Shown piece after piece: positions 28,908 to 38,438 of a DNA stretch of 64,000 bases. The notes under the pieces were generated by a model, which was not told the origin of the DNA, searched no databases, and was given only the letters and a program-made list of their open reading frames with translations. Each line of letters starts with the position of its first letter. The stretch's first letter is position 1. The position numbers and the translations under genes are program-made. Origin of the DNA: an uncultured Collinsella sp. (GTDB lineage Bacteria > Actinomycetota > Coriobacteriia > Coriobacteriales > Coriobacteriaceae). The stretch covers positions 4,666 through 68,665 of the forward strand of contig URKU01000004.1 of assembly GCA_900548515.1 (NCBI GenBank), written 5' to 3'.

Positions 28908-29990
28908 TTATTTCTCCTCAATAAGCTTGTCGACCTCGGCCATAAGCGCGTCGACAATTTGGTCCTCAGCTACTTTACCAATGATCTGGCCATGCGAAAA
29001 GAGCAGGGCCTGACCACGTCCGCAAGCAACGCCCAGATCGGCATCAGAAGCCTCACCGGGGCCATTAACGGCACATCCCATCACAGCGATAGAAAGCGGC
29101 GCGGAGTAGTTCTTAAGCCGCTCGGTGACCTCCTCGGCGATGGGAATGAGGTTAACCTGGCAGCGGGCGCACGTGGGGCACGAGACGATCTCGGGGCCAC
29201 GGCGACGCAGGCCCAGCGACTGCAGAATACCCCAGGCAACCGGCGGCTCCTCAACCGGATCGGCCGTGAGAGAGACGCGCATGGTGTCACCGATACCCTC
29301 AGACAGCAGAATACCAAGGCCCACCGAGCTCTTAATGGTGCCCTGAAGCTTGGTACCCGCCTCGGTTACGCCCAGGTGAAGCGGAACGTGGGGAATCTCA
29401 CGCGACAGGGCTCGATAGGTATCAAGCGTCGTTTGCACGCTATGGGCCTTAGCCGAAAGCACGATGTTCGTAAAGCCGCGGTCTTCAAAATGCTTGACGA
29501 AACGCTCGCTCGACATCACGAGCTTTTCGGGCTGCGAAAGATTGTCGCGCTCGGCAATATCTTGCTCAAGCGAGCCCGCGTTCACGCCAATGCGAATCGC
29601 GCAGCCCGCGGCACCCGCGGCATCGATGACAGCGTCAACCTTGGCCCAATCGCCGATATTGCCGGGGTTGATGCGCAGCTTGGCGGCACCGGCCTCGACG
29701 GCGCCGATGGCAAGCTTATGGTTAAAGTGGATATCGGCGACGATTGGCACCGGAGACTCGGCACAAATCGTGCGAAAGCCCTCGAGCGCAGCCTCGGTAG
29801 GCACGCTCACGCGAACAACATCGCAACCCGCCTGGGCAAGCGCACGCACTTGCGCAAGCGTTGCCTGGGCGTCGGCGGTATCGGTGCAGGTCATGGACTG
29901 AACCACCACCGGCGCGCCACCACCGATCTGCACGCCGCCCACATATACGGGGCGCGTCAGCTCGCGCGGCAAAGGATGGGATAAAGACAA
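28908..29990 (-). CDS. ispG: 4-hydroxy-3-methylbut-2-enyl diphosphate synthase (flavodoxin/ferredoxin)
   Basis: [4Fe-4S] enzyme of the MEP isoprenoid pathway that forms HMBPP from MEcPP. TIM-barrel start VQSMTCTDTADAQATL, and cluster ligands in CPTCARCQ plus the later GCAVNGPGEA. TTG 29990 is selected (360 residues, MSLSHPLPRELTRPV) with GGGGAG eight bases before; the longer reading would cross the rseP stop and has a hydrophobic, unrelated N-terminus. It is the second MEP gene in this operon with dxr. Confidence 0.94.
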   Translation of the reverse strand: MSLSHPLPRELTRPVYVGGVQIGGGAPVVVQSMTCTDTADAQATLAQVRALAQAGCDVVRVSVPTEAALEGFRTICAESPVPIVADIHFNHKLAIGAVEAGAAKLRINPGNIGDWAKVDAVIDAAGAAGCAIRIGVNAGSLEQDIAERDNLSQPEKLVMSSERFVKHFEDRGFTNIVLSAKAHSVQTTLDTYRALSREIPHVPLHLGVTEAGTKLQGTIKSSVGLGILLSEGIGDTMRVSLTADPVEEPPVAWGILQSLGLRRRGPEIVSCPTCARCQVNLIPIAEEVTERLKNYSAPLSIAVMGCAVNGPGEASDADLGVACGRGQALLFSHGQIIGKVAEDQIVDALMAEVDKLIEEK

Positions 29991-30003
29991 TCCAAACACT
30001 CCC

Positions 30004-31365
30004 CTACAAAATAAATCGAAGGACGTCGGAACGAAGCATATAAACAAACAGCAGCGCAAAGAGCGCGATGCCGACATAGCTGACGATTGTCTGCACCTTG
30101 AGTGGCAGCTCGCGACCGGCGACCATTTGGATGATCTCGATAACCAGCTTTCCCCCGTCGAGCGGCGGAATGGGCAGCAAGTTCATAAAGCCCAGCGAGA
30201 ATGAGATGAGCGCTGCAAACGACAGGAACGTTACGGGGCCGGCAGCAGCCGCCTGAGAGGACATGACGCTGATGCCCACGATCGACGAGGACTGGTCGAG
30301 AATCTCCATCGTATGCTGCGGCTGGAGTAGGCGCATAACGCCATCCGCGGTCTGCACAACATAGGAGAATGACAGACGCGCCGAGGTGATGGGGTCCAAA
30401 CGGACTACCTCCGTAGAAGCATACACACCTAACCGCTCGTCCTCTTTGAGCGCAACCGAGGTCGAATGCTGCTTGCCGTCACGCTCATACTCAATGGCGA
30501 TATCGTCCTTACCGGCGGCCTTGCCGATAGCATCGTAGACGTCCATCCAAGTGGAACATGAGACACCGTCGACCGAAAGGATCGCATCTCCGGCCTCGAT
30601 ACCCGCCTTGGCGGCAATAGACCCCTCGTCAACCTGACCGATCACGTTGGTATCCATCGGCACGGTGACACCCGCAATGGAATAGATGCTCATAAGGAGC
30701 AAAAAACCCGTCAGGATATTGACGAGAATGCCCGCGAGCAGCATAAAGGCGCGCTTGAGAAAACCCTGGCCAAGATAAGTGTGCGAGCGCTCTTGCGCCA
30801 AGAAATCAGCCTCGCCGCACGGCAGCTCCCACACATCGCCCACGGCAGTCGCATGCTCTCGATCGAACCGGCGGCCGTCAAAGGTGGTGTAACCCGCCGC
30901 GTCTCGCGGCAGCGTCTGATACTTGGTGGGATAGTAGCTCGGCGAGGGTTTCTCCCCTTCCTCATACCAGGGAGCGATGGAGCCCCAGCCCAGCAACAGA
31001 GCACAAGCCTCGAGCACATCCTCCTCGGAAAGCTCGAGCTCGACAGCAAGGTCGGCCACGGTCACGCGACCATGACGGTAGATAGCCGCGAGCACGCGAT
31101 CGGCGCAGGAGACATCGGTCGGATCCATACCGCAGATGGCAGCGTAGCCACCCAGCAGCAGCGGGGTCACGCCAAACTTGGTTCCAATGCGACGCGACGT
31201 GTAATGGATGTCAAAGCGGCACGGCAGGCCCAAAAAGAACTCGGTCACACGGACGCCGCAGGCACGCGCCGCCAAAAAGTGGCCGCCCTCGTGCAAAAAC
31301 ACGAGGACGGAAAGCATCAGCAGGCCCCAAAAGACCGATGAGAGAACGCTCAGAACAGTATCCAT
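30004..31365 (-). CDS. rseP: Site-2 protease family zinc metalloprotease (RseP-like) with an inserted domain
   Basis: Membrane protease of family M50 that cleaves within transmembrane segments, for example anti-sigma factors or signal-peptide remnants. The HEGGH site is at residues 25-29 and the second metal motif NLLPIPPLDGG is near residue 400; a PDZ domain lies around 235-310. Unlike ordinary RseP, about 85 residues (roughly 80-165, starting CADRVLAAIYRHGRVTVADL) are inserted and look like a winged helix. The start is uncertain: ATG 31365 is used, while TTG 31380 lies too close to AAGGA. It lies between dxr and ispG. Confidence 0.88.
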   Translation of the reverse strand: MDTVLSVLSSVFWGLLMLSVLVFLHEGGHFLAARACGVRVTEFFLGLPCRFDIHYTSRRIGTKFGVTPLLLGGYAAICGMDPTDVSCADRVLAAIYRHGRVTVADLAVELELSEEDVLEACALLLGWGSIAPWYEEGEKPSPSYYPTKYQTLPRDAAGYTTFDGRRFDREHATAVGDVWELPCGEADFLAQERSHTYLGQGFLKRAFMLLAGILVNILTGFLLLMSIYSIAGVTVPMDTNVIGQVDEGSIAAKAGIEAGDAILSVDGVSCSTWMDVYDAIGKAAGKDDIAIEYERDGKQHSTSVALKEDERLGVYASTEVVRLDPITSARLSFSYVVQTADGVMRLLQPQHTMEILDQSSSIVGISVMSSQAAAAGPVTFLSFAALISFSLGFMNLLPIPPLDGGKLVIEIIQMVAGRELPLKVQTIVSYVGIALFALLFVYMLRSDVLRFIL

Positions 31366-31390
31366 AAAACGAAAAAGCAATCCTTATGGG

Positions 31391-32578
31391 TTAGGAACGG
31401 GTTGCGGCGAGTACCTGCGCAGCCTTTTCACGCGCCCACGCATCGATGTCGCGAAGCTGCTCAAACGAATCGACCGCCTGCATATCGTGGGCATCCATGC
31501 AGGATTCCACAATGCGATCGATATCGGTAAAGCTGCAGCCATCGTGCAGGAAGGCATCGACGGCGACCTCGTTGGCGGCATTGAGCACGCACGGCATGGT
31601 GCCACCCGTCTTGCCGGCACGCTCGGCCAGTGCCAGACAGCGGAAGGTATCCATGTCGGCAGCATCAAACGTGAGCTGCCCCAGCTCGCGGAAATCGATA
31701 CGAGGCGCTGGGGTATCCCAACGCTCGGGATACGAGAACGCGAACTGGATGGGAATACGCATGTCGGAAGCACCGAGATGCGCCATCACGGAGCCGTCGG
31801 CGAACTCGACCATAGAGTGAATCTTGGACTGACGCTGCACGACCACGTTAATGAAATCGAGGTCGCAGTTAAACAGATGCATGGCCTCAATACGCTCCAG
31901 GCCCTTGTTCATAAGGGTGGCGGAGTCGATGGTGATCTTGGCACCCATGGCCCACGTGGGATGTGCGAGGGCATCGGCACGCGTCACGCGATCGAGCTCA
32001 TCGCGCCTGCGGCCAAAGAACGGACCGCCCGAGCAGGTGAGCCAAATACAATGAGCCTCGCGCGGGTTCTCCCCCAGATAGCACTGGTAGATGGCGGAGT
32101 GCTCAGAGTCGACTGGAATAAGCTGGCCCGGTTGCGCCAACGGCATAAGCAAGTCGCCACCGACGACGAGGGACTCCTTGTTGGCAAGGGCAAGGCGCTT
32201 ATTTGAGGTCAAGGCCGCATGGCTCGCCTCGAGACCGGCGGCACCCACAATAGCGACGAGCACGCAGTCGACATCGTCGCGACGCGCGAGCTCGCAAACC
32301 GCCTGCGCGCCTACGCCGAGCTTCGTTCCCTCGGGCAACTCCTTCAGCACGGCGTCATCGCCATGAGCGACATCGGCCACGGCAACCGCCGGAACCGAGA
32401 ACTCGCGGGCAGCGGCAACGAGCTCGGAAGTACTGGAGTTAACGGACAGCGCCGTCACCTGCAGGCGATCGGCATGCTGACGGCACACATCGAGCGCCTG
32501 GGTGCCGATAGAGCCCGTACAGCCCAGGATGGCAACACGGAGACGTCCATCGGAGCCATACGTCGTCTGGAAGGACAT
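31391..32578 (-). CDS. dxr: 1-deoxy-D-xylulose 5-phosphate reductoisomerase
   Basis: First committed step of the MEP pathway. NADPH-binding GCTGSIGTQALDVC, the ANKESLVVGG strand and the active-site loop with DSEHSAIYQCYLGE and SGGPFFGR are present in a 395-residue protein of standard size. The ATG 32578 start overlaps the cdsA stop by one base. The cdsA-dxr-rseP-ispG order is a well-known actinobacterial/firmicute arrangement. Confidence 0.96.
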   Translation of the reverse strand: MSFQTTYGSDGRLRVAILGCTGSIGTQALDVCRQHADRLQVTALSVNSSTSELVAAAREFSVPAVAVADVAHGDDAVLKELPEGTKLGVGAQAVCELARRDDVDCVLVAIVGAAGLEASHAALTSNKRLALANKESLVVGGDLLMPLAQPGQLIPVDSEHSAIYQCYLGENPREAHCIWLTCSGGPFFGRRRDELDRVTRADALAHPTWAMGAKITIDSATLMNKGLERIEAMHLFNCDLDFINVVVQRQSKIHSMVEFADGSVMAHLGASDMRIPIQFAFSYPERWDTPAPRIDFRELGQLTFDAADMDTFRCLALAERAGKTGGTMPCVLNAANEVAVDAFLHDGCSFTDIDRIVESCMDAHDMQAVDSFEQLRDIDAWAREKAAQVLAATRS

Positions 32579-33477
32579 TACAGCACGCCTCCGATCATCA
32601 GCATCAGCTGCGCGGTGATGCAGCCGAAGATAAGCGAATCGCTACGATCGAGCATGCCGCCGTGGCCCGGGATAAGGTTGCCGGAATCCTTGACGCCCAC
32701 GCCGCGCTTGATGCGCGACTCGATAAGGTCGCCGATAACGCCCAGAATGGACACGACCACGCCGCACAGCAGCGCATAGGGCAGGCTGAGCTTGTAGAAA
32801 TGCGTCGCCCACAGGATGATCCAAATCAAAACCGAGCCCAGGATGCCGCCGGCAAACCCCTCCCAGCTCTTTTTGGGAGAGATCTTGGGAACCATCTTGT
32901 GCTTGCCGATACGGCTACCTACGATGTAGGCAAACGAGTCGGAGACCCAAAGGGACGCGCAAACGCCCACTGAAAGCAGGGCGCCGGCAAAACCGGGCAC
33001 GGCATCGCGCAGCAGCACGATAGCCGACAGCATAAAGCCAGTGTAGATGGGACCCATGAGCGTCACTGCCACATCAGAGATGCGGGTACGCGGCGACCAG
33101 ACATACCAAATGCCCACAGCGAGCATCAGGGCAAAAAGCAGGGCATTCAGCAACATCGAATCGCCCAACGCCGACAGCGGAAAGAGTACGGCGGCAGCGA
33201 TACCCATGCGCTCGTTAGCCATCTTGCCATCGAGCCTTGTCATACGAAAAAACTCATAGCAGCACAGACCGCTCATGACAGAAACAAAGATGGCCGTGGG
33301 CACAATACCCAAAACCAGGCACAGGATAAAGACAACGGCGTAGACGATACCGGCGGCGGCACGGGTAATAAAGCCCGCCAGCCACGAACCGGTGCCGCTC
33401 TTCGCTGCAGGCGCTCCCGCAGTGGCAGCTTTGCGCGCAGGCGTCTTGGGAGCAGATGCCTTGGGACGATCGGACAC
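32578..33477 (-). CDS. cdsA: Phosphatidate cytidylyltransferase
   Basis: Integral membrane enzyme making CDP-diacylglycerol for phospholipid synthesis. The C-terminal signature is present with PKKSWEGFAGG, GDLIESRIKRGVGVKD and PGHGGMLDRSDSL; several hydrophobic helices precede it. About 30 residues at the N-terminus are rich in Lys, Ala and Pro and look like a disordered tail. The start is GTG 33477, just before the uppS stop. Confidence 0.94.
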   Translation of the reverse strand: MSDRPKASAPKTPARKAATAGAPAAKSGTGSWLAGFITRAAAGIVYAVVFILCLVLGIVPTAIFVSVMSGLCCYEFFRMTRLDGKMANERMGIAAAVLFPLSALGDSMLLNALLFALMLAVGIWYVWSPRTRISDVAVTLMGPIYTGFMLSAIVLLRDAVPGFAGALLSVGVCASLWVSDSFAYIVGSRIGKHKMVPKISPKKSWEGFAGGILGSVLIWIILWATHFYKLSLPYALLCGVVVSILGVIGDLIESRIKRGVGVKDSGNLIPGHGGMLDRSDSLIFGCITAQLMLMIGGVL

Positions 33478-33479
33478 GA

Positions 33480-34274
33480 TTAAGCCTCCTCGGTCTTGCT
33501 CAGTCCACCAAACCTACGGTCACGGCCCTGATAGGCCAAAATGGCGTCGACAAGGCCCCAACGATCAAAGTCGGGCCAATAGGTATCGGTGACGTAGAAC
33601 TCGGAATAAGCCACCTGCCACAGCAGATAGTTCGAAAGGCGCAGCTCACCAGAGGTGCGAATCACAAGCTCAGGATCGGGAAGGCCGGCAGTATAGAGGT
33701 GGGAAGCCACCATGTCGTCATCAATTGCGGCAGGATCGATCTTACCGGCGGCAGCGTCGAGTGCAATCTGACGGACAGTGCGGGTAATCTCGGCACGCGC
33801 GCCGTAGTTGACGGCAAGCGCCAGCGTCATACCGGTGTGATCGGCGCACTCGGCAAGACCGCGTTCAAAAACGTCGCGGGTCTTCTTGGGCAGCGCGGAA
33901 ATGTCGCCCAAAAAGACAACACGCACATTTTCGCGCTTCAGAAGCGGCAGCTCGTCGATAAACGTCTTGGCAAACAGATGCATCAAGACGTTGACCTCAT
34001 GCTGCGGACGGTTCCAGTTTTCGGTAGAAAACGCATAGGCAGAAAGCACGTCGACGCCCAGGCGCACGCAGGCGGTAATGATCTCGCGCAGCGAGAGGAT
34101 ACCTGCCTTATGACCCTCGGTGCGTGCAAGACCGCGCGACGTGGCCCAACGACCGTTGCCGTCCATGATGCACGAGATATGGTGCGGAATGTTATTGAGG
34201 TCAAGGTCGGAAAAACCGACGCCCGCAGGGGCGTCGGCAAAGTACTCGACCAGTTTATGCTCGTCGTATTGCAC
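33480..34274 (-). CDS. uppS: Isoprenyl transferase (undecaprenyl diphosphate synthase-like)
   Basis: cis-Prenyltransferase that extends FPP with isopentenyl diphosphate to make the cell-wall lipid carrier. CIMDGNGRWATSRGL with the catalytic Asp, GHKAG, and the C-terminal RTSGELRLSNYLLWQ are conserved. 264 residues. The start is GTG 34274, with GGAGA at the end of frr as ribosome site. It sits in the usual frr-uppS-cdsA-dxr order. Confidence 0.95.
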   Translation of the reverse strand: MQYDEHKLVEYFADAPAGVGFSDLDLNNIPHHISCIMDGNGRWATSRGLARTEGHKAGILSLREIITACVRLGVDVLSAYAFSTENWNRPQHEVNVLMHLFAKTFIDELPLLKRENVRVVFLGDISALPKKTRDVFERGLAECADHTGMTLALAVNYGARAEITRTVRQIALDAAAGKIDPAAIDDDMVASHLYTAGLPDPELVIRTSGELRLSNYLLWQVAYSEFYVTDTYWPDFDRWGLVDAILAYQGRDRRFGGLSKTEEA

Positions 34275-34275
34275 C

Positions 34276-34812
34276 TTAGATCTCCATGACCTCGGCTTCT
34301 TTTTCCTTCAGAAGCTCCTCGACCTTGGCGACATACTCATCGGTGTGCTTCTGGACCTTGGCCTGCTCGCGACGGACATCGTCCTCGGTGAGTTCCTCAT
34401 CGCGCTCGAGCTTGTTGTTGAAGTCGCGACGGATGTTACGGATAGACACCTTGGCCTGCTCGGCGTACTCGCGGCACTCCTTGACGAGCTCGCGACGGCG
34501 CTCCTCAGTGGGAGCCGGGAACGGCAGACGAACGGCGGTGCCATCGGAGTTGGGGGTAATACCCAGATCGGAAGCGCCGATGGCCTTGACGATAGCATTG
34601 ATGAGTGCCTTGTCCCACGGCTCGATGAGCAGCATGTGGGCCTCGGGAGTCTTGACGGCGGCAACCTGCGTGACCGGCGTGGGAACACCGTAATAATCGA
34701 CGGTGATGTCGGACAGAATGTTGGCATTGGCGCGGCCGGTACGAACCTTGGAGAAGTTATGCTTGAGGGACTCGAGCGACTTGTCCATGTGGGCGGTGAT
34801 GTTCTCTGCCAT
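34276..34812 (-). CDS. frr: Ribosome recycling factor
   Basis: Splits post-termination ribosomes together with EF-G. The 178-residue protein contains the RRF signature LKHNFSKVRTGRANANIL and DYYGVPTPVTQVA, and the C-terminal helix ending EELLKEKEAEVMEI. AGGAGG precedes ATG 34812. It lies between pyrH and uppS, as in most bacteria. Confidence 0.96.
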   Translation of the reverse strand: MAENITAHMDKSLESLKHNFSKVRTGRANANILSDITVDYYGVPTPVTQVAAVKTPEAHMLLIEPWDKALINAIVKAIGASDLGITPNSDGTAVRLPFPAPTEERRRELVKECREYAEQAKVSIRNIRRDFNNKLERDEELTEDDVRREQAKVQKHTDEYVAKVEELLKEKEAEVMEI

Positions 34813-34814
34813 GC

Positions 34815-35537
34815 TTAATCCTCCTGATAGACGAGCGTGCCGACGGGCTCACCCGAAAGCGCGCGCTTGACGGTGTCCTCGCCATCGATGTTGAGGACCA
34901 AAATCGGCATACGGTTGTCCTGGCACAGTGCCGTAGCCGTGGAATCCATAACCTGCAGACCGCGGACGAGAACCTCGTGATAGGTAATCTTGTCAAAACG
35001 GACGGCATCGGCGCACTTGACGGGATCCTTGTCATAGATGCCGTCAACCTTGGTGGCTTTAATCAGAATCTCGGCGCCGATCTCGCACGCACGAAGAGCC
35101 GCGGCGGTGTCGGTCGTAAAGTACGGATTACCCGAACCGGCGGCAAAAATAACAACGTTGCCCTTGGAAAGGTGGTTGATAGCGCGACGGCGAATATAGG
35201 GCTCGCAGATCTCGTTCATCTGGATAGCGCTCATCACGCGGCAGGGAACATCGTTATGCTCGAAGGCATCCTGCAGGGCGAGCGCGTTCATAACGGTTGC
35301 CAGCATGCCCATGTAGTCGGCCTGAGCACGCTCCATGCCACCGGCAGCGCCTGCCATGCCGCGGAAAATATTGCCGCCGCCGACAACGACGCCGACCTCA
35401 TGGCCAACGGCGAGCAGCTCCTTGACCTGCTTGGCAAGATGGTCGGTAACCTTGGGGTCGATGCCATATTGGCCGTCGCCCATCAGTGCTTCGCCGGAAA
35501 GCTTAAGAAGCACGCGTTTATATCGGATGTCGGACAA
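34815..35537 (-). CDS. pyrH: UMP kinase
   Basis: Hexameric bacterial UMP kinase of the amino-acid kinase family. [21 protein letters not shown] and the UMP-binding [15 protein letters not shown] are present in 240 residues. The start is TTG 35537 behind AAGGAGG; no ATG or GTG alternative fits. It follows tsf after a terminator and precedes frr. Confidence 0.95.
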   Translation of the reverse strand: MSDIRYKRVLLKLSGEALMGDGQYGIDPKVTDHLAKQVKELLAVGHEVGVVVGGGNIFRGMAGAAGGMERAQADYMGMLATVMNALALQDAFEHNDVPCRVMSAIQMNEICEPYIRRRAINHLSKGNVVIFAAGSGNPYFTTDTAAALRACEIGAEILIKATKVDGIYDKDPVKCADAVRFDKITYHEVLVRGLQVMDSTATALCQDNRMPILVLNIDGEDTVKRALSGEPVGTLVYQED

Positions 35538-35595
35538 GGCGATCCTCCTTTAATTAGACTCTCAATATGATAACAAAGGCTTAACGGGGAGCCAT

Positions 35596-35631
35596 GAAAA
35601 AGCAGGCTGTGAGTAAAACCCACAGCCTGCT
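35596..35631 (-). terminator. Rho-independent terminator of tsf
   Basis: AGCAGGCTGTG pairs with CACAGCCTGCT (35601-35611, 35621-35631), with TTTTTC following on the minus strand. It separates rpsB-tsf from pyrH-frr. Confidence 0.9.
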
Positions 35632-35654
35632 CATTACCAGCTACAAGAGCTTAT

Positions 35655-36524
35655 TTACTCGCCACGGACCAGACGGTCAAAGGCAACGACGGTAATGATG
35701 TCGCCAAGCTCCTTGGAGACCTGCTCAGCGTACTTCTTGATGGTGAGGGAGCTGTCCTTGATGAACTCCTGCTCGGTGAGCACGGACTGCTTGTAGAACT
35801 TCTCCAGACGGCCGACAGCCATCTTCTCCTGGATAGCCTCGGGCTTGCCGGACTCGGCAGCCTGAGCCATGTAGATCTGCTTCTCGTGCTCGACGGTCTC
35901 GGCCGGAACCTGATCGCGGGTGGCGCAGATCGGTGCGACGGCGGCAACCTGAAGGGCAACGTCGTGAGCGAAGGTCTTGAAGGACTCAGCCTGAGCGGTC
36001 TCGGCCTTTTCGAAGGCGAACTCGACGAGGACGCCGATCTTACCACCCATGTGGATGTAAGAAGCGAGCGCGCCGTTCTCGGCCTTGCGGGCAGCGAAGC
36101 GGGAGATCTTCATGTTCTCGCCCATGATGTGAATCATCTCGGTGAGCTCGGAGGAAACGGTCTCCTCGCCCATCGGCTTCTCGAGCAGAGCGTCGACGTC
36201 AGCAGGCTCGGTGGTAGCGACAACCTCAGCGACCTTGGAAGCAAAGCCAGTGAACTTGGCGTTGGAGCCAACGAAGTCGGTCTCGCAGGAGAGCTCGAGC
36301 AGAGCGCCGGTCTTGCCATCCTCGGAGACGAACGCGGCGACAGCGCCCTCGTTGGTCTCACGGCCAGCCTTCTTGGCAGCCTTTGCAAGGCCGTTCTTAC
36401 GCAGAACGTCGACAGCGGCGTCCATGTCGCCGTCAGCCTCGACGAGAGCCTTCTTGCACTCCATCATCGGGGAGTCGGTCATCTCGCGAAGCTGCTTGAC
36501 CATAGCGGCGGTAATCTGGGCCAT
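35655..36524 (-). CDS. tsf: Elongation factor Ts
   Basis: Guanine nucleotide exchange factor for EF-Tu. The N-terminal signature MAQITAAMVKQLREMTDSPM followed by MECKKAL and the core DF.GSN segment (ETDFVGSNAKF) are present in 289 residues. ATG 36524 has AAAGGA seven bases upstream, preferred over an ATG five codons earlier. It is co-transcribed with rpsB, 45 bases upstream. Confidence 0.96.
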   Translation of the reverse strand: MAQITAAMVKQLREMTDSPMMECKKALVEADGDMDAAVDVLRKNGLAKAAKKAGRETNEGAVAAFVSEDGKTGALLELSCETDFVGSNAKFTGFASKVAEVVATTEPADVDALLEKPMGEETVSSELTEMIHIMGENMKISRFAARKAENGALASYIHMGGKIGVLVEFAFEKAETAQAESFKTFAHDVALQVAAVAPICATRDQVPAETVEHEKQIYMAQAAESGKPEAIQEKMAVGRLEKFYKQSVLTEQEFIKDSSLTIKKYAEQVSKELGDIITVVAFDRLVRGE

Positions 36525-36569
36525 TGTGGTTCCTTTCAAAGAGATGAAAAAGAATTAACTAAGACTGAT

Positions 36570-37298
36570 TTACTCGGCCTTGGGCTCAGCGGCCATCTCG
36601 GCCTCGGAGACCTGCTCCTTGCCGGAGCCAGCGAGGCAGGCGTCAGCCATGAGCTCGCACATAAGGGTGACAGCAGAGATAGCGTCATCGTTGCAGGGGA
36701 TGCCGTACTCGACCTCGTCGGGATCGGAGTTGGTGTCGATCAGGGCGACGACGGGGATGTTCAGGCGCTGAGCCTCCTTGATGGCGTTCTCCTCGCGCTT
36801 GGTGTCGATGACGAAGAGAGCCTGGGGCAGACCCTTCATGTCGCGGGCACCACCGAGGTTGGTCTGGAGCTTAGTGAGCTCCTTGCCGAGAACAGCCTGC
36901 TCCTTCTTGGGGAGCACTGCCATGCGGCCGTCCTCGACCATGGCCTCGAGCTCCTCCATGCGGTTGATGCGGGAGCGGATGGTGACGAAGTTGGTCAGCA
37001 TACCGCCGAGCCAACGCTGGTTGATGTAAGGCATGTTGGCGCGCTCAGCAGCGTTCTTGACGGCCTCCTGAGCCTGCTTCTTGGTGCCGACGAACAGCAC
37101 GTTGCCGCCCTTAGCGACGTTCTTGACGAAGGTGTAGGCCTGGTCGGCATCAAGGATGGTCTGCTTGAGGTCGAGGATGTAGATGCCGTTGCGCTCACCA
37201 AAGATGAACGGCTTCATCTTGGGGTTCCAGCGACGGGTCTGGTGACCGAAGTGGCAGCCGGCCTCGAGCAGGGTGCGGATATTAATCTTGGTAGCCAT
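36570..37298 (-). CDS. rpsB: 30S ribosomal protein S2
   Basis: Late-assembling small-subunit protein. It has [20 protein letters not shown], the [11 protein letters not shown] segment, [12 protein letters not shown] and [19 protein letters not shown], all diagnostic, in 242 residues. AGGAGG precedes ATG 37298. An acidic Ala/Glu tail closes the protein. It is first in the rpsB-tsf operon. Confidence 0.97.
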   Translation of the reverse strand: MATKINIRTLLEAGCHFGHQTRRWNPKMKPFIFGERNGIYILDLKQTILDADQAYTFVKNVAKGGNVLFVGTKKQAQEAVKNAAERANMPYINQRWLGGMLTNFVTIRSRINRMEELEAMVEDGRMAVLPKKEQAVLGKELTKLQTNLGGARDMKGLPQALFVIDTKREENAIKEAQRLNIPVVALIDTNSDPDEVEYGIPCNDDAISAVTLMCELMADACLAGSGKEQVSEAEMAAEPKAE

Positions 37299-37517
37299 GT
37301 TAAACCTCCTGTGGTTTGCCTCCGCGCGGGGTCATCCTCCAAAACCAACCCGGACATGTGCTACCAAAGCCCGGGCACCACGGTATGAAGTAGCCGCGCG
37401 TGCGTGATAAAAACATGTTGCCGTGAAGCAACCCGATGAATGATAGCAGGAATGCTTCTTCCTGCCAACCCGCAATCAAAACCACACACCTTGGCGGTTT
37501 TACACGGAACGCCCTTT
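37299..37517 (-). promoter_or_regulatory. rpsB upstream region with hairpins
   Basis: A gap of 219 bases lies between the xerC-like gene and rpsB and must hold the rpsB promoter. Seen: a GCAGGAA/TTCCTGC hairpin (37446-37465), and a second GC-rich pairing region near 37352-37376 (CCCGG with CCGGG). At 37485-37505 AAAACC and GGTTTT could form a weak terminator for the xerC-like gene. An S2 autoregulatory leader is possible but not shown. Confidence 0.4.
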
Positions 37518-38438
37518 CTACTCGCCACGGGGATGAGCCTGGGCCACGGCGTTCTTGAGCCGATCGGGCGTGAGATGCGTGTAGATTTGCGTCGTGGACA
37601 GGCTCGCATGGCCTAGCAGCTCTTGAACCGAGCGCAGGTCCGCACCGCCCTCGAGCAAGTCGGTCGCAAAGGTATGGCGCATCGCATGCGGGGCGATGTC
37701 GGCCGGAATGCCGGCGAGCGTCGCCAGCATATGGAACCGCCGCCTGAGCATGGCGGCACTCATGCGATTGCCGCGCGCCGATATAAGCAGCGGATGCGGC
37801 CCGGTAGCGGGGTCACGGCGCTTTGCCCGAGCGAGCAACTCCGGCCTCCCCTCCTCAATATAGAGACGCGTCGCCTCGAGCGCACGACGATACAGAGGGA
37901 CGATACGCTCCTTGCTCCCCTTGCCCCAAAGTCGCAGCGTTCGCTCGGACCAACCAATAGACTCCACGTTGAGCGCCGCGAGCTCCGAGATTCGCGCGCC
38001 GGAGGCATAGAGCAACTCAAGCATCGCCGCATCGCGCAGTCCCGCGGGCGTCGAGGTATCAGGCGTCTTGAGCAGCGCCTCAACCTGCTGGGTCGTAAGG
38101 ACGCCCGGCAGGTCACGCGGCAGCTTGGGCGATGCGATCGCCGAGACCGCATCGCCCTCGACAATCCCCTCGGCAGCCATCCAGCGATAGAGTGAGCGAA
38201 TGGCAGACAGGTGTGCCGCAAGGGTCCGAGCCGCCGCCTGGCCACGCGACAGCTCGGCCAAATAGGAACGAACGGTCCGTACGTCGGCGGCGCGAGCGTC
38301 GATGCCCTCGCGCTCGCACCAGGCAGCGAAGCGCTCCAGCCTCGAGCCATAGGCCGTCACCGTGTTGGGAGAAAGTCCCTCGACGCGTGCGATATAGGCG
38401 ATAAACGAGTCGACGGTGTCGTACAGGTCAAAGGCTAT
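37518..38438 (-). CDS. XerC/XerD-like tyrosine recombinase, probable ATA start
   Basis: Site-specific recombinase, probably for chromosome dimer resolution. The N-terminal SAM-like domain is followed by the catalytic domain with Arg in GARISELAAL, Lys in GKGSKERIVPL, HAMRHTFATDLL, and the His/Tyr pair in LLGHASLSTTQIYTHL. The first ATG/GTG/TTG in frame is GTG 38360, but the frame stays open upstream with family-like sequence (FDLYDTVDSFIAYI, then VEGLSPNTV). GGAGG precedes an ATA at 38438 by nine bases, and that ATA overlaps the trmFO stop as ATAG. This gives 306 residues, normal for Xer proteins. A shorter product from GTG 38360 (280 residues) is the alternative. Confidence 0.85.
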   Translation of the reverse strand: MAFDLYDTVDSFIAYIARVEGLSPNTVTAYGSRLERFAAWCEREGIDARAADVRTVRSYLAELSRGQAAARTLAAHLSAIRSLYRWMAAEGIVEGDAVSAIASPKLPRDLPGVLTTQQVEALLKTPDTSTPAGLRDAAMLELLYASGARISELAALNVESIGWSERTLRLWGKGSKERIVPLYRRALEATRLYIEEGRPELLARAKRRDPATGPHPLLISARGNRMSAAMLRRRFHMLATLAGIPADIAPHAMRHTFATDLLEGGADLRSVQELLGHASLSTTQIYTHLTPDRLKNAVAQAHPRGE

